From Tindallia californiensis (GTDB taxonomy: Bacteria; Bacillota; Clostridia; Peptostreptococcales; Tindalliaceae), in the NCBI RefSeq assembly GCF_900107405.1, contig NZ_FNPV01000002.1, forward strand, positions 124,001-188,000: a stretch of DNA of 64,000 bases, in the 5' to 3' direction. The notes beneath the pieces are model-generated. The model was given only the letters and a program-made list of their open reading frames with translations, was not told where the DNA came from and did not search any database. This document shows, piece after piece, positions 53,316 to 63,698 of this stretch (positions within the stretch are counted from its first letter, which is position 1; every line of letters begins with the position of its first letter). The position numbers were made by a program, and so were the translations under genes.

Positions 53316-54668
53316 CTATACCCTTGACATCAAGACAACACACTCGACATGCACTGTGTTTGGAAAAAGATCTACCGGTTGGATTATTTCTACCTGGTAT
53401 CCCTTATTATCCAAGTATTTTAGGTCTCTGGCCAAGGTCGAAGGGTTGCATGAAACATAAACTATTTTTTGAGGGGATAAGGTTACTATTGCTTCCAAAA
53501 CAGCTTCATCGCAACCTTTCCTGGGAGGATCAACTACGACTACTTCTGGTTTTGCTTTTTGCAATGCTAGCTCAGGAATAAAAACCTCCGCATCGGCTGC
53601 ATGAAATTCTGCATTTGTAATATGGTTTCTTTTAGCGTTTATTTTAGCATCTTGTACGGCCGCTTCTACATTTTCAACACCTATTACTTTTTCTGCTGTT
53701 CTTGCCATCAAAAGCGAGATGGTTCCAATTCCACAGTATACATCCAAAACTGTCTCGTTCCCTTCCAAAGCTGTCATTTCAACTACTTGCTCATAGAGAA
53801 TTTCTGTTTGGATTGGGTTTACCTGATAGAATGCATGGGGAGAAATTTGAAATTCTAGATTACAGAGAGTATCCACCATATATTCCTGCCCATAAAGCAC
53901 TCTGTTTTTCGAACCCATTATTACATTGGTTTTTTTTGTATTTTTGTTGATCACGATGCTTTTAACACGAGGGAATGCCTGGGTTATTCGGTCAATTAGT
54001 TCTTTTTCCTTAGGCAGACTCTCTCCATTAATCACTAAAATAATCATTTGTTCTTCTGATTGAAATCCTACCTTTGTCACTAAATGACGTAACAAGCCTT
54101 TTTCTGTTTTTTCGTTATAGATAGAAACCTTATTTTCCCTGATATACTTTTTCAGCGTTTTAATGATCTCTTTATTAAAAGGATGTTGTATCTTACAATC
54201 ATCGATACTAACGATATCATGACTTCCTCGCTGAAAAAAACCAATAACGGCTTCACCTTCTTCCAGGCCAATGGGAAACTGTGCTTTGTTTCGATATCGA
54301 TAAGGCTCTTTCATTCCTAAGATTGGTCTTATTTCCTTGTTTATTTTTCCGATTCTTTGAATGGTGTCCCGCACTTTTTTGTCTTTATATTTTAATTGTG
54401 CTTCGTAGCTAAGCGTTAATGTTTGACATCCTCCGCAGTGATGATGATAGGGACAAACTGACTCAACTCGATCCTCGGACGGTTTGATGAGCTCTACAAG
54501 AGATGCATGACCAAAATTTTTTCTTTTTTTGTCCATTCTCACTTTTGCCAGATCACCTGGTATGGTTCCCTGTACAAATAGTGGAAAGCCTTCAACTTTT
54601 CCAACGCCTTCTCCCTGATGAGTCAGATCTTCTATTGTGACCGTATATATTTCTTGTTCTTTTAACAT
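53316..54668 (-). CDS. rlmD: 23S rRNA (uracil-5-)-methyltransferase, RlmD/TrmA family
   Basis: A 450-residue SAM-dependent methyltransferase that makes 5-methyluridine in rRNA. A TRAM domain leads (residues 1-60, DLTHQGEGVGKVEGFPLFV); the Fe-S cysteines are in CPYHHHCGGCQTL; the SAM site is VLDVYCGIGTISLLMA; the catalytic Cys loop is VYVSCNPSTLARD; and DPPRKGCDEAVLEA precedes it. The very C-terminus HVECVVLMSRV is probably supplied by the inserted island. AAAGGAAG precedes the ATG. The precise target (U747, U1939 or both) cannot be told. Confidence 0.9.
   Translation of the reverse strand: MLKEQEIYTVTIEDLTHQGEGVGKVEGFPLFVQGTIPGDLAKVRMDKKRKNFGHASLVELIKPSEDRVESVCPYHHHCGGCQTLTLSYEAQLKYKDKKVRDTIQRIGKINKEIRPILGMKEPYRYRNKAQFPIGLEEGEAVIGFFQRGSHDIVSIDDCKIQHPFNKEIIKTLKKYIRENKVSIYNEKTEKGLLRHLVTKVGFQSEEQMIILVINGESLPKEKELIDRITQAFPRVKSIVINKNTKKTNVIMGSKNRVLYGQEYMVDTLCNLEFQISPHAFYQVNPIQTEILYEQVVEMTALEGNETVLDVYCGIGTISLLMARTAEKVIGVENVEAAVQDAKINAKRNHITNAEFHAADAEVFIPELALQKAKPEVVVVDPPRKGCDEAVLEAIVTLSPQKIVYVSCNPSTLARDLKYLDNKGYQVEIIQPVDLFPNTVHVECVVLMSRV
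53323..53333. repeat. Candidate attL core in the rlmD 3' end
   Basis: CTTGACATCAA is repeated exactly at 48695-48705 inside the displaced RlmD tail, in the same orientation. The two copies bound 4.6 kb with CBASS, recombinase and ADP-ribosyltransferase genes. Confidence 0.65.
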
Positions 54669-54795
54669 CTTTTTCTTCCTTTCCCTTTATGCCTGGTAAT
54701 AATTTTTTTCCTTTTCTTGCTTGTTCCTATCATTATGATATCATATAATTATTAATGTTCCTCTCAGTAATTTATCCGATAACTATCACCGCTAA

Positions 54796-54890
54796 GACTT
54801 CCGCTTCTACAAAAGGGTGTTAAGTCGTGATATGTCCCTCGTTGAACAAATAAATTTTAACCTTCTGATGGAGTTATAACTCCACTAGAA
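54796..54890 (+). ncRNA. Candidate structured RNA ahead of the GerMN gene
   Basis: No open frame lies here. A 28-nt hairpin (TTCTGATGGAGT / ACTCCACTAGAA, TATA loop, 54863-54890; eleven of twelve pairs) follows a looser stem closed by GACTT / AAGTC (54796-54826). No T run follows the strong hairpin. The pattern recalls repeat-associated end structures such as those of IS200/IS605 elements, but no transposase is present. It may be a leader or a repeat relic. Confidence 0.4.
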
Positions 54891-54924
54891 ACTAAAATCC
54901 TTTTTTAGAAAGTGAGTGGCTTCG

Positions 54925-56256
54925 ATGCGAAAGATTATATCATCATTCTTGCTGATTCTTGCGCTTGCCTTTGTTGGGGCTGGATTGCCTCTTTATATGG
55001 ATAGCATAGATTTAGACTTAGACTTATCTTCCGATGCTCCAGATTCGGAGAAAGAATTAGATCTGCCTTATTCTTTAGAACATCAAGAGTTAAGCGCCTC
55101 TGAACATCTTATTGAGTTCACGATTGATTTAAGCCATGTGCCGGAAGATCTCCATCCTACTTCTTCTGGTTTATTAAAGATCTCTATATTACAAAACGAC
55201 CAGAAAATAAGGGATGTGTCAGATGAATCCTTCCATGCCGATATCCAGATAGACCAACATGAAAATTCCCATGCTTTATCCGGATCGATCCATTTGTTTC
55301 CTGAGGCTTTTCAAACACCTGATGGGGACTATAGGCTTCAAGTTCGATTTTTATCAGCTGACTCCAGTGATTTGATACCACCAAAGGAAATTCCTTTATC
55401 CTTTTCTTCTATCAAAGCTTATTCATCAGCTGTATGGGATGCACCGCCTAATACAACGGCTTTAACACTTTATTTTCCAGAAGAAGAGCATGAGCACCTT
55501 ATTCCTATCACACGTTTTGTTCCAAGAACCAATACGACTTTAAGAGAAACTGTCACTCAGTTGGAACAAGGACCTGCTGATCATCTTGGGTTAGCCCCTG
55601 GCTCACCTATCCCAAGAGTGCCTCGTATCCATCTTTCTGCCGGTGTCACCAGCCTTTATCTTACTAGTCCGTCAGAACCATATAGTGTAGATCCTTCCAT
55701 TGCCAGTACAGCCGCTCATAGCCTTATAGAGTCTTTGGGTTCTATTAATGAGGTTCACGAAATACAATTTTACTTTGATAATCAGATCATCGCTGAAGGA
55801 TTCAAAGGATTAAATACGAGTGAAAGGTTTTATCCTTCTCAGAGAACTTCTTATTTTCCTGCTTTTGTAGGAACAGAAGGGAGAGCTTTACTTTTCCCTG
55901 TATATACAGATCAGACCGAAATTGTTCTTTTATTAGAAAAATTGAAATACCAAAATCAGCATGATTTCTATCATCACCGTGTTCAGCCAACGATACCGCA
56001 TTTTGTTGAGTTGTTGGATCATGAAATTTCAGAGGATCGATTACTACTGAATTTCAATCCTGCCTTCAAGGAATATATCACGCAACATCCTGTTCATGGA
56101 AAAATGATGATAGACAGTATCTTGTTAACAGTAGGATCTTTACCGGACATTAATTTTGTGGAATTCCTAACGGAAGGTGAGCCAGTTCATTTGCCAGCTG
56201 AAATAAATCAAGAGTTACCACTGTCGATTCCTTCGTATATTAATCCGGAAAACTAG
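54925..56256 (+). CDS. Secreted or anchored GerMN-domain protein
   Basis: A 443-residue protein with an N-terminal hydrophobic helix (IISSFLLILALAFVGAGLPLY) that acts as signal or anchor. Two GerMN modules, known from sporulation and germination proteins such as GerM, follow: ALTLYFPEEEHEHLIPITRF...TLRETVTQLEQGP (residues about 180-280) and ALLFPVYTDQTEIVLLLEKL plus LLLNFNPAFKEY (about 315-425). The middle region (85-170) resembles a beta-sandwich. The site before ATG 54925 is weak. Probably a cell-envelope or forespore protein; the partner is unknown. Confidence 0.78.
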   Translation: MRKIISSFLLILALAFVGAGLPLYMDSIDLDLDLSSDAPDSEKELDLPYSLEHQELSASEHLIEFTIDLSHVPEDLHPTSSGLLKISILQNDQKIRDVSDESFHADIQIDQHENSHALSGSIHLFPEAFQTPDGDYRLQVRFLSADSSDLIPPKEIPLSFSSIKAYSSAVWDAPPNTTALTLYFPEEEHEHLIPITRFVPRTNTTLRETVTQLEQGPADHLGLAPGSPIPRVPRIHLSAGVTSLYLTSPSEPYSVDPSIASTAAHSLIESLGSINEVHEIQFYFDNQIIAEGFKGLNTSERFYPSQRTSYFPAFVGTEGRALLFPVYTDQTEIVLLLEKLKYQNQHDFYHHRVQPTIPHFVELLDHEISEDRLLLNFNPAFKEYITQHPVHGKMMIDSILLTVGSLPDINFVEFLTEGEPVHLPAEINQELPLSIPSYINPEN

Positions 56257-56265
56257 ACAAGAAAA

Positions 56266-56290
56266 AGAGCCGACCTTTAAGGCAGGCTCT
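56266..56290 (-). terminator. Terminator of the pfkA-pyk operon
   Basis: AGAGCC / GGCTCT with an inner GCC/GGC extension, followed on the minus strand by TTTTTCTT. It lies between the convergent pyk and GerMN genes. Confidence 0.8.
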
Positions 56291-56403
56291 CCAGACAAAA
56301 TGTCTGTATTCATAAAAAAGGGAGAGGATGTGTTACGAATTAATCATAACATTATTCTTTCCCTTTTATATTACCAACAAGTTAATATTATGTTAAGAAA
56401 AAA

Positions 56404-58161
56404 TTACAGAACTTTTGTTCTTCCACTATATATTTGTCCACGAGCTGTATCGACCGTCACTATATCGCCATCTTTTAAGGTTTTTGTAGCGTCATGAGCA
56501 CCAACGACTGTTGGTGTGTGTATATTGAGTCCAATAACAGCCGCATGACTTGTCAAACCACCAGCCTCGACTATTAATGCTCCTGCTTTTTCCATAACAG
56601 GAACCATTTCCGCATCTGTAAACTCACTTACCAAGACGTCTCCTTCTTTAAGTTTTTCCCAGCTGGATGGATCTTCTGTCAGGATTTTCACTGTACCTGT
56701 ATAGCTTTCACTGCCAATTCCTGTTCCGTTTACGATGACTTCTCCTACAATGTGGGCTTTAATAAGGTTTGTTGTACCTGCAATGCCTACGGGTACACCA
56801 GCCGTAATCACCACAAGGTCTCCTCTTTCAATCAAATTGCATTCTAAGGCTTTTGCTATTGAAGTATCTATGATATCATCGGTAGACTCAAGGTATTCTG
56901 TTAAAACAGCATAGGTACCCCAGCTTAGAGCCAGCTGACGTGTCACTTGACGATCTGTTGTTGCGGCAATCACCAGCTGAGAGGGTCTGAACTTTGATAC
57001 CATTCGGGCCGTATGACCAGATGAGGTGGCTGTAATAATAGCAGCTGCATCTAAATCCATTGCTATATGGGTAGTCGCATCACTAATAGCATCTGTCATA
57101 CTGGTTTCTTTATCATTAGCTTTTTGTCTCATTAAGTCACGATAGTTAATGGAAGCTTCTGTACGCATAGCGATCTGAGTCATCATTTGAACAGCTTCTA
57201 CAGGGTATTTACCTGCTGCTGTTTCCCCAGAAAGCATAATGGCATCTGTTCCATCCAAAATGGCATTGGCTACGTCTGTTGCTTCTGCTCTGGTAGGTCT
57301 TGGGTTTCGTATCATAGAATCCAGCATTTGTGTTGCTGTGATCACTGGCTTTCCAACACGATTACATCTTCGAATCATGTCTTTTTGTGCTAATGGTATT
57401 TCTTCTGTCGGTATTTCTACTCCTAAATCACCTCTCGCCACCATAATGCCATCACTGGCTTCTATGATTTCAGCCAGGTTGTCTATCCCTTCCTGGTTTT
57501 CTATTTTAGATATGATTTTTATTTTTTCAGCATTGTTTTCTTCTAATATTTCTCTGATAGCCAGCACATCCCTGGCTTTCCTGACAAAAGAAGCTGCGAT
57601 AAAGTCGATTCCATTTTTAATACCAAACTCTATATCTGCTTTATCCTTATCCGTAATTGCTGGTAAGTTTATCTTAACACTCGGTACATTGACACCTTTA
57701 TGATTTTTAACTTCTCCTGCATTTTCCACTCGACAGTAAATATCTGTCTGATCTTTGATTTCTTTTACTCGCAGGGAAACTAGTCCGTCATCAATCAAAA
57801 TTGTATCACCAGGCTTTACATCTTGTGCTAACGCTTTGTAGCTAACGCTGCATATTTCTTTTGTTCCTTCAACTTCTCTGGTAGTTAGAATGTATTCTTG
57901 TCCTTCTTCCAATTGAACTGATGGTTCTTGAAAGCTTCCCGTACGAATTTCTGGTCCCTTTGTATCCAAAAGGATTGCAATAGGTTTTCTTATTTCACGC
58001 CGTACTTCTTTAATCACATCGATTCGAGCTTGATGCTCCTGATGCGTACCATGAGAAAAGTTCAGCCGAGCCACATTTAAACCACTATTGACTAATGCTT
58101 CAAAAACATCTTTTCTTTCACTAGCTGGTCCAATCGTACATACAATTTTGGTTTTTTTCAT
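56404..58161 (-). CDS. pyk: Pyruvate kinase with PEP-utiliser-like C-terminal domain
   Basis: A 585-residue enzyme that makes pyruvate and ATP from PEP. IVCTIGPASE and ARLNFSHGTHQ begin the barrel; IKIISKIENQEGIDNLAEII is the active-site signature with the essential Lys; GDLGVEIP follows. After the usual ~470 residues an extra domain (GEVIVNGTGIG..., then AGGLTSHAAVIGL) with the PEP-utiliser His motif TSHAA is present, as in Bacillus-type enzymes. It is 33 bp after pfkA. Confidence 0.96.
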   Translation of the reverse strand: MKKTKIVCTIGPASERKDVFEALVNSGLNVARLNFSHGTHQEHQARIDVIKEVRREIRKPIAILLDTKGPEIRTGSFQEPSVQLEEGQEYILTTREVEGTKEICSVSYKALAQDVKPGDTILIDDGLVSLRVKEIKDQTDIYCRVENAGEVKNHKGVNVPSVKINLPAITDKDKADIEFGIKNGIDFIAASFVRKARDVLAIREILEENNAEKIKIISKIENQEGIDNLAEIIEASDGIMVARGDLGVEIPTEEIPLAQKDMIRRCNRVGKPVITATQMLDSMIRNPRPTRAEATDVANAILDGTDAIMLSGETAAGKYPVEAVQMMTQIAMRTEASINYRDLMRQKANDKETSMTDAISDATTHIAMDLDAAAIITATSSGHTARMVSKFRPSQLVIAATTDRQVTRQLALSWGTYAVLTEYLESTDDIIDTSIAKALECNLIERGDLVVITAGVPVGIAGTTNLIKAHIVGEVIVNGTGIGSESYTGTVKILTEDPSSWEKLKEGDVLVSEFTDAEMVPVMEKAGALIVEAGGLTSHAAVIGLNIHTPTVVGAHDATKTLKDGDIVTVDTARGQIYSGRTKVL

Positions 58162-58194
58162 TCACCCTGCCTCCTTCAGTCTTACTTCTTTTCT

Positions 58195-59154
58195 CTAGAT
58201 AGACAAAATACCTGCCAAATCATAAGTCTCCATATCCAGCTTCTTTTTCATGGCAAGCGCTTTTTCTATTTCGATAGCTACTACTTCATTACACTTCATA
58301 CCCACTGTAAGTCCTTTCTTACCTTCTAATATAAGATCCACTGCTTTTGCCCCTAACTTACTCGCCAGGATTCGATCAAAAGCTGTCGGATTCCCTCCAC
58401 GCTGAATATGCCCTAGAATCGTTGCGCGGGTTTCCATGCTGGTTTTTTCTTCAATTTCTTTTGCTATCTCGACCGCACTGCCAGCACCTTCTGCCATCAG
58501 AATCAAACTATGCAGCTTTCCACGATTTTTTCCGCGAATAATCTTTTGACAAACACTATCAACACTATTGGGTATTTCTGGCAAAATAATACTCTCAGCT
58601 CCTCCTGCCAAGCCGCAGTACAAAGCAATATCTCCACAATGCCTTCCCATCACTTCTACTATATTGACCCGACCATGAGAACTGGAAGTATCTCTTATTT
58701 TGCTAATAGCTTCCACCACGGTGTTGATGGCCGTATCAAAACCAATGCTGTGATCCGTATATTCCAAATCGTTATCAATAGTACCTGGCACACCAATAGC
58801 CGTTATGCCGATTTCATTTAGCTTTTGTGCTCCAGCAATCGATCCATCTCCACCTATAACGACTAACCCTTCTATGCCAAAAACATCTAATACATTTTTT
58901 GCTTTTTTCAACCCATTTTCTGTTCTGAACTCTTCCGACCTTGCCGTCCGCAAAAAAGTGCCACCCCGATGAATAATATCCGCTACCGAGGAAAGGGTCA
59001 TTTCTTTTAACCGAGCATTGATCAACCCTTCATATCCTTGCTCTATTCCGTACACTTTACAATTATTGTAAATTCCATTTCGGACAACAGCACGAATAGC
59101 CGCATTCATTCCTGGTGCATCTCCACCGCTGGTAAGTACTCCTATGGTTTTCAT
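58195..59154 (-). CDS. pfkA: ATP-dependent 6-phosphofructokinase
   Basis: A 319-residue enzyme that phosphorylates fructose-6-[21 protein letters not shown] is the ATP site; [12 protein letters not shown] carries the Gly-Asp-Gly typical of ATP (not PPi) use; [21 protein letters not shown] is the catalytic loop with Asp; MGRHCGDIA binds sugar phosphate. ATG 59154 with GGAGGAG is the real start; a longer frame into the dnaE spacer is rejected. It forms a dnaE-pfkA-pyk run. Confidence 0.96.
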   Translation of the reverse strand: MKTIGVLTSGGDAPGMNAAIRAVVRNGIYNNCKVYGIEQGYEGLINARLKEMTLSSVADIIHRGGTFLRTARSEEFRTENGLKKAKNVLDVFGIEGLVVIGGDGSIAGAQKLNEIGITAIGVPGTIDNDLEYTDHSIGFDTAINTVVEAISKIRDTSSSHGRVNIVEVMGRHCGDIALYCGLAGGAESIILPEIPNSVDSVCQKIIRGKNRGKLHSLILMAEGAGSAVEIAKEIEEKTSMETRATILGHIQRGGNPTAFDRILASKLGAKAVDLILEGKKGLTVGMKCNEVVAIEIEKALAMKKKLDMETYDLAGILSI

Positions 59155-59198
59155 TACATCTCCTCCGTTCCAGTAAGTCTGTTGAGATTTGATTTCTC

Positions 59199-62100
59199 CT
59201 ATATTCCAGTCATTTTTACAGACTGTTCTCCAAAAACCCGACGAAGCATTTTTATGAGATAAGCATCTTGTTTTACCCATAAGGCTGACTCTGCTCGAAA
59301 TCTCTTTTTTGTATTCTCAATATAAACCACCACAGGTATATCTCCATGATACTCTCTAAGCAACGGTTTCACTTGTTCTATGAGAGTAAGTTGGCTCGTA
59401 TCTTGCACCTTAATCCATAGCAAAGGTTCTTCGCTTTTTTTTCTATGGCTCACCGGTTGTTTTGGTTGATTGTTATTTTTATTTTGGAAAGCTTTCCCTT
59501 TCCATTCCGTTGCTTTGGCTAAAGGTGCCAATTGGTTAACCAATACCTTTGGTGCTTCCTCATCCCGACAATCTAACATACCATCTATAACAACGATTTC
59601 GTCTTCCTGTACTAAAGAGAGACATTGATCAAGAACTTTCGGAAAAACAATACATTCTACAGTACCATAAAGATCTTCCAGCTGGATAATCGCCATCATT
59701 TGATTGTTTTTGGTGGTTTTCATGCTGCGTGATAGTATCATTCCACCAATAATAATATTTTGACGGTCTTTTAAGGGAGTCGTCATAGGATCTTCTACCA
59801 TTTTAATAAAATCTGCTGTATTGGCTGTCATATAATTTTCCAAAATATCCTGATGCTCTGATAAAGGGTGCCCACTGAGATATAATCCCAGCACTTCTTT
59901 TTCCATGCTAAGTTTTATTGGTAAAGCAAATTCTTCCACTGAAGGATAGTTTTCAGCCATAGGTTCATTATGATCTGCCAAGTCAAGATTAAACAAGTTA
60001 AGCTGTCCTTCTAAATTTTCTTTTTTTCTTTTTGATGCACTTCCCATCACTTGTTCATACACGGCTATTAGCTGGGCACGGACATAACCAAAACTGTCAA
60101 AAGCACCTGCTTTAATAAGGCTTTCAAGGGCTCGTTTATTTAGATCTCGCGAATGCAATTTTTCGCAAAAGTCGGAGAATCCTCGAAAGGCTCCTTCTTT
60201 ATTTCTTAGATGAACCATTTGTTGAATCATTTGTTTGCCCACATTTTTGATGGCGGACATACCAAATCTTATGTTTTTTCCATTAACCGAAAAATAAGAC
60301 ATGCTTTGATTAACATCCGGTGGCAAAACTTCAATTTTCATTCGTTTACAATCCTGCATATATTCCGCAATTTTAGCTGAGTTCCCCATAACACTTGTCA
60401 TTAATGCTGCCATGAATTCCAGCGGGTAATGACATTTCAAGTAAGCTGTTTGATAGGCCAGGACAGCATAGGCAGCAGCATGAGATTTGTTGAACGCATA
60501 GTTAGCAAAATCGATCATTTCATCATAGATTTGATTCGCTGCTTTTTCCGGTATTCCTCTTGAAATACAACCATCAATCTCCGTGGTTCCGTCATCTCTT
60601 TTTTTACCATAGATGAAGTTTTTCCGTTCTTCTTCCATAACGTCCATTTTCTTTTTACTCATTGCCCGGCGAACGAGATCGCTTCTCCCATAGCTATAAC
60701 CGGCTAGGTCCCGAACTACCTGCATTACCTGCTCCTGATAAACCAGGCACCCGTACGTAACATCCAGAATGGATTCCATTGATTCATGAATGTACTGGAC
60801 TGCTTTCGGGTTTTTCTTGTTACGGATATATTTGGGAATGGAGTCCATCGGTCCTGGTCTGAACAGAGAAATGCCAGCAATAATGTCTTCAAAACCTGAT
60901 GGCTTTAATTCTTTCATAAACTGAATCATTCCAGCACTTTCCAGTTGAAACACGCCCAAAGTTTCCCCTCGACTAATTAAATCATATACCTGCTGGTCAT
61001 CAAAATCCATACGGCTAAAATCCGGTGGTTCTCCACCACTAAAAGAAATATTGGCCAGGGCATCCTGAATAACCGTCAGGGTTCTAAGACCAAGAAAATC
61101 CATTTTTAACAGCCCTAATTCTTCTAAAGTCCCCATAGGAAACTGGGTAGTGATACTGTTTTCATGCATATAGAGAGGCACATATTCTTCTAAGGATTCT
61201 CTGGAAATAACCACACCAGCCGCATGCGTAGAAGCATGTCTAGGCATTCCTTCAAGCTTTCTTGCCATTTTAATTAAGTAAGCAGCTCTTTGATTTTCTT
61301 TCGTTAACTGCTTTAACTGTGCATTTTGTTCCAGGGCTTTATCAATAGTCATGCCTATGGCCATTGGGATCATTTTAGCAATCTGATCCACTTCTGCGTA
61401 AGCCATATTAATAACCCTTCCTACATCCCTGATGGCTGCTCTGGCAGCCATTGTTCCAAAAGTTATGATTTGTGCAACTTTATCTTCTCCATACTTTTCA
61501 ATGACGTATTGGATGACTTCTTCTCTTCGTTCATAACAAAAGTCAATATCTATATCTGGCATGGATACTCTTTCCGGATTTAAGAACCGTTCAAATATTA
61601 ATCCGTACTTAAGAGGGTCAACATCTGTAATACCTAAGGCATAAGAGACAAGACTTCCGGCAGCACTTCCTCTTCCCGGACCAACGGGAATTCCTTTTTC
61701 TTTAGCAAACCGGATAAAATCCCAGACAATTAAAAAATACTCCGTATATCCCATATTGCGAATAGTATTTAGCTCATGTTGTAACCGCTCACAAATGGCT
61801 TTATCCGGATCAGCATATCGATCGTATAAGCCTTCCCAGCATATTTTTTTCAAATATTCATCCAGTTCAATGCCCTCAGGCGGTTTATATTCAGGTAAAT
61901 GAATGGTGTCGAAATCAAATTCCACTTGGCATCTTTCAGCGATTTTAACTGTATTTTCAATAGCTTCTGGTATTTCAGAAAATATAGACGCCATTTCATC
62001 ATAGGATTTAAGATAAAAGTTATCGTTAGGAAATCTCATCCGAGCTTCGTCATCTTGATTTTTTCCTGTTTGGATACACAGCAGTATATCGTGAGCTTCT

Positions 62101-62738
62101 GCATCTTCTTTACGAATATAGTGTACATCATTAGTAGCGACTAAGGGTATATCTGTATCATGACTCAACCGTATGATTTCTTGATTAACGATCTTTTGTT
62201 CTTCCAGGCCATGATCTTGAAGCTCCAGATAAAAATGGTTTTCTCCAAAAAGATTCTTCAAAAAAACAGCCAGCTCTTTAGCTTTTTCATATTGCTGCGA
62301 TAAAAGCAACTGCTGAATGTCACCTGCCAAGCAGGCACTTAAACAGATTAGACCTTTTGAATGCTTCTTCAGTAATTCATAATCGATTCTTGGTTTGTAA
62401 TAAAATCCTTTTAGATATCCGTAAGAAACAATTTTCATCAAATTTTGATAGCCTTCATTGTTTTTAGCTAGCAATACTAAATGACCCTGTTCTTTATCCT
62501 GAGCAGGGTCCTTATCTTCCAACCTTCTTGCTGCTGTATATACTTCACAACCAATTACCGGATGAATATTTCTTTTTTTAGCCTCTCTATAAAAATCAAC
62601 GACACCAAACATGGTGCCGTGATCTGTAATGGCAACAGCCTTCATATCTAGCTCTTTAACTCTGTCCATCAACTCGCGAATAGTAGCAAATCCATCCAGA
62701 AGGCTGTATTCCGTATGCAAATGAAGGTGTGTAAACAT
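59199..62738 (-). CDS. dnaE: DNA polymerase III alpha subunit, DnaE-type
   Basis: An 1179-residue replicative polymerase subunit. The PHP domain opens it ([15 protein letters not shown], then [13 protein letters not shown]); the palm has [15 protein letters not shown] and [19 protein letters not shown] with the catalytic Asp residues; thumb and fingers follow; a helix-hairpin-helix and an OB-fold ([19 protein letters not shown]) end it. ATG 62738 has AAAGGTG six bases upstream. It is 21 bp after yqeB and 44 bp before pfkA. Confidence 0.97.
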   Translation of the reverse strand: MFTHLHLHTEYSLLDGFATIRELMDRVKELDMKAVAITDHGTMFGVVDFYREAKKRNIHPVIGCEVYTAARRLEDKDPAQDKEQGHLVLLAKNNEGYQNLMKIVSYGYLKGFYYKPRIDYELLKKHSKGLICLSACLAGDIQQLLLSQQYEKAKELAVFLKNLFGENHFYLELQDHGLEEQKIVNQEIIRLSHDTDIPLVATNDVHYIRKEDAEAHDILLCIQTGKNQDDEARMRFPNDNFYLKSYDEMASIFSEIPEAIENTVKIAERCQVEFDFDTIHLPEYKPPEGIELDEYLKKICWEGLYDRYADPDKAICERLQHELNTIRNMGYTEYFLIVWDFIRFAKEKGIPVGPGRGSAAGSLVSYALGITDVDPLKYGLIFERFLNPERVSMPDIDIDFCYERREEVIQYVIEKYGEDKVAQIITFGTMAARAAIRDVGRVINMAYAEVDQIAKMIPMAIGMTIDKALEQNAQLKQLTKENQRAAYLIKMARKLEGMPRHASTHAAGVVISRESLEEYVPLYMHENSITTQFPMGTLEELGLLKMDFLGLRTLTVIQDALANISFSGGEPPDFSRMDFDDQQVYDLISRGETLGVFQLESAGMIQFMKELKPSGFEDIIAGISLFRPGPMDSIPKYIRNKKNPKAVQYIHESMESILDVTYGCLVYQEQVMQVVRDLAGYSYGRSDLVRRAMSKKKMDVMEEERKNFIYGKKRDDGTTEIDGCISRGIPEKAANQIYDEMIDFANYAFNKSHAAAYAVLAYQTAYLKCHYPLEFMAALMTSVMGNSAKIAEYMQDCKRMKIEVLPPDVNQSMSYFSVNGKNIRFGMSAIKNVGKQMIQQMVHLRNKEGAFRGFSDFCEKLHSRDLNKRALESLIKAGAFDSFGYVRAQLIAVYEQVMGSASKRKKENLEGQLNLFNLDLADHNEPMAENYPSVEEFALPIKLSMEKEVLGLYLSGHPLSEHQDILENYMTANTADFIKMVEDPMTTPLKDRQNIIIGGMILSRSMKTTKNNQMMAIIQLEDLYGTVECIVFPKVLDQCLSLVQEDEIVVIDGMLDCRDEEAPKVLVNQLAPLAKATEWKGKAFQNKNNNQPKQPVSHRKKSEEPLLWIKVQDTSQLTLIEQVKPLLREYHGDIPVVVYIENTKKRFRAESALWVKQDAYLIKMLRRVFGEQSVKMTGI

Positions 62739-62759
62739 AAAGATCACCTTTTTTCTTTG

Positions 62760-63572
62760 TTAATCGATATTAATTTTCTTTTCATTTTTAAGGTACATAA
62801 TAGCTTCCAAAACACTACCGGCCACATCACGAGACCTTTGAGATAGTCTGTAACATTGTTCTTCGCTAACTTCCGGATCAATCTCCAGAATCTTTTGGTC
62901 TTTCCAGACCCGACTACCTTCTTTTACAATTCCACGCAACATCCCATGCTGCTGGGCACGTATGATATGTCCTGCTATTTCGGCTAGTTTCTGTCCTTTG
63001 GAAACCTGATCGCCAATCTCTGCAAAAGTTTTAACAATACCGTCAGAAGGCGAGTTTTGAACCTTATTATATTCAAAACCATCACTTTCACCAGGCATAC
63101 TTGTTTCTGGCTCTGCCATTCCTTCAAAAATGATACGACCCTGGTCATGACCTACTTTTGTTTCAATCACAATATCCACGTCTTGCCCTGCCGTAAAACC
63201 AGGTCCGGTTGCAATCGTAATAGCTGCCATGTCCCGATGTGTCCCTAAATTCTTTTTTGCCATAATCGCATCTACAAGAATATCAACAGGTATTTCTTTT
63301 AAGACCTCGCATTCAGAATCAATAATAATCGGTATTTGTTTATTTTTCCAGACTTCTAATATACCTTCCACATTTTCCACTTTTATGCCTTTAATTCCCT
63401 GTACCATCATTTCATTGTCAAATACAGCCTGGGCATAAGAAACAGTCCGACGAATGGAGAACGGGTTGTTATTCTCAATGATAAATACTTTAAATCCACT
63501 TCTGCGAAGCTTATGTGCTATTGCTGTTCCAACTTCTCCGCCACCACGTATGGCAACGATATCCCGCAACAT
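62760..63572 (-). CDS. yqeB: YqeB, selenium-dependent molybdenum hydroxylase maturation protein
   Basis: A 270-residue protein of the EF2563/YqeB family, which is tied to selenium-dependent molybdenum hydroxylases (such as xanthine dehydrogenase maturation). VAIRGGGEVGTAIAHKLRRS is an N-terminal dinucleotide-binding loop; TIATGPGFTAGQDVDIVIET and KVGHDQGRIIFEG are the core family blocks; a biotinyl-lipoyl-like patch (DGIVKTFAEIGDQVSKGQ) is near residue 185. ATG 63572 has GGGGAG eight bases upstream. It supports selenium use by the host and so bears on the Sec-MerT call. Confidence 0.88.
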   Translation of the reverse strand: MLRDIVAIRGGGEVGTAIAHKLRRSGFKVFIIENNNPFSIRRTVSYAQAVFDNEMMVQGIKGIKVENVEGILEVWKNKQIPIIIDSECEVLKEIPVDILVDAIMAKKNLGTHRDMAAITIATGPGFTAGQDVDIVIETKVGHDQGRIIFEGMAEPETSMPGESDGFEYNKVQNSPSDGIVKTFAEIGDQVSKGQKLAEIAGHIIRAQQHGMLRGIVKEGSRVWKDQKILEIDPEVSEEQCYRLSQRSRDVAGSVLEAIMYLKNEKKINID

Positions 63573-63698
63573 ACCATCCACTCCCCTTCTTTGATCATGA
63601 CTATCATATAGCTGCGGCGCTTGGTATTCTCTACCATTATACTCTATTTCTATTATAAGTTGAAGCATAAATAGGATGAAAGGAACGATAAATTTTTC

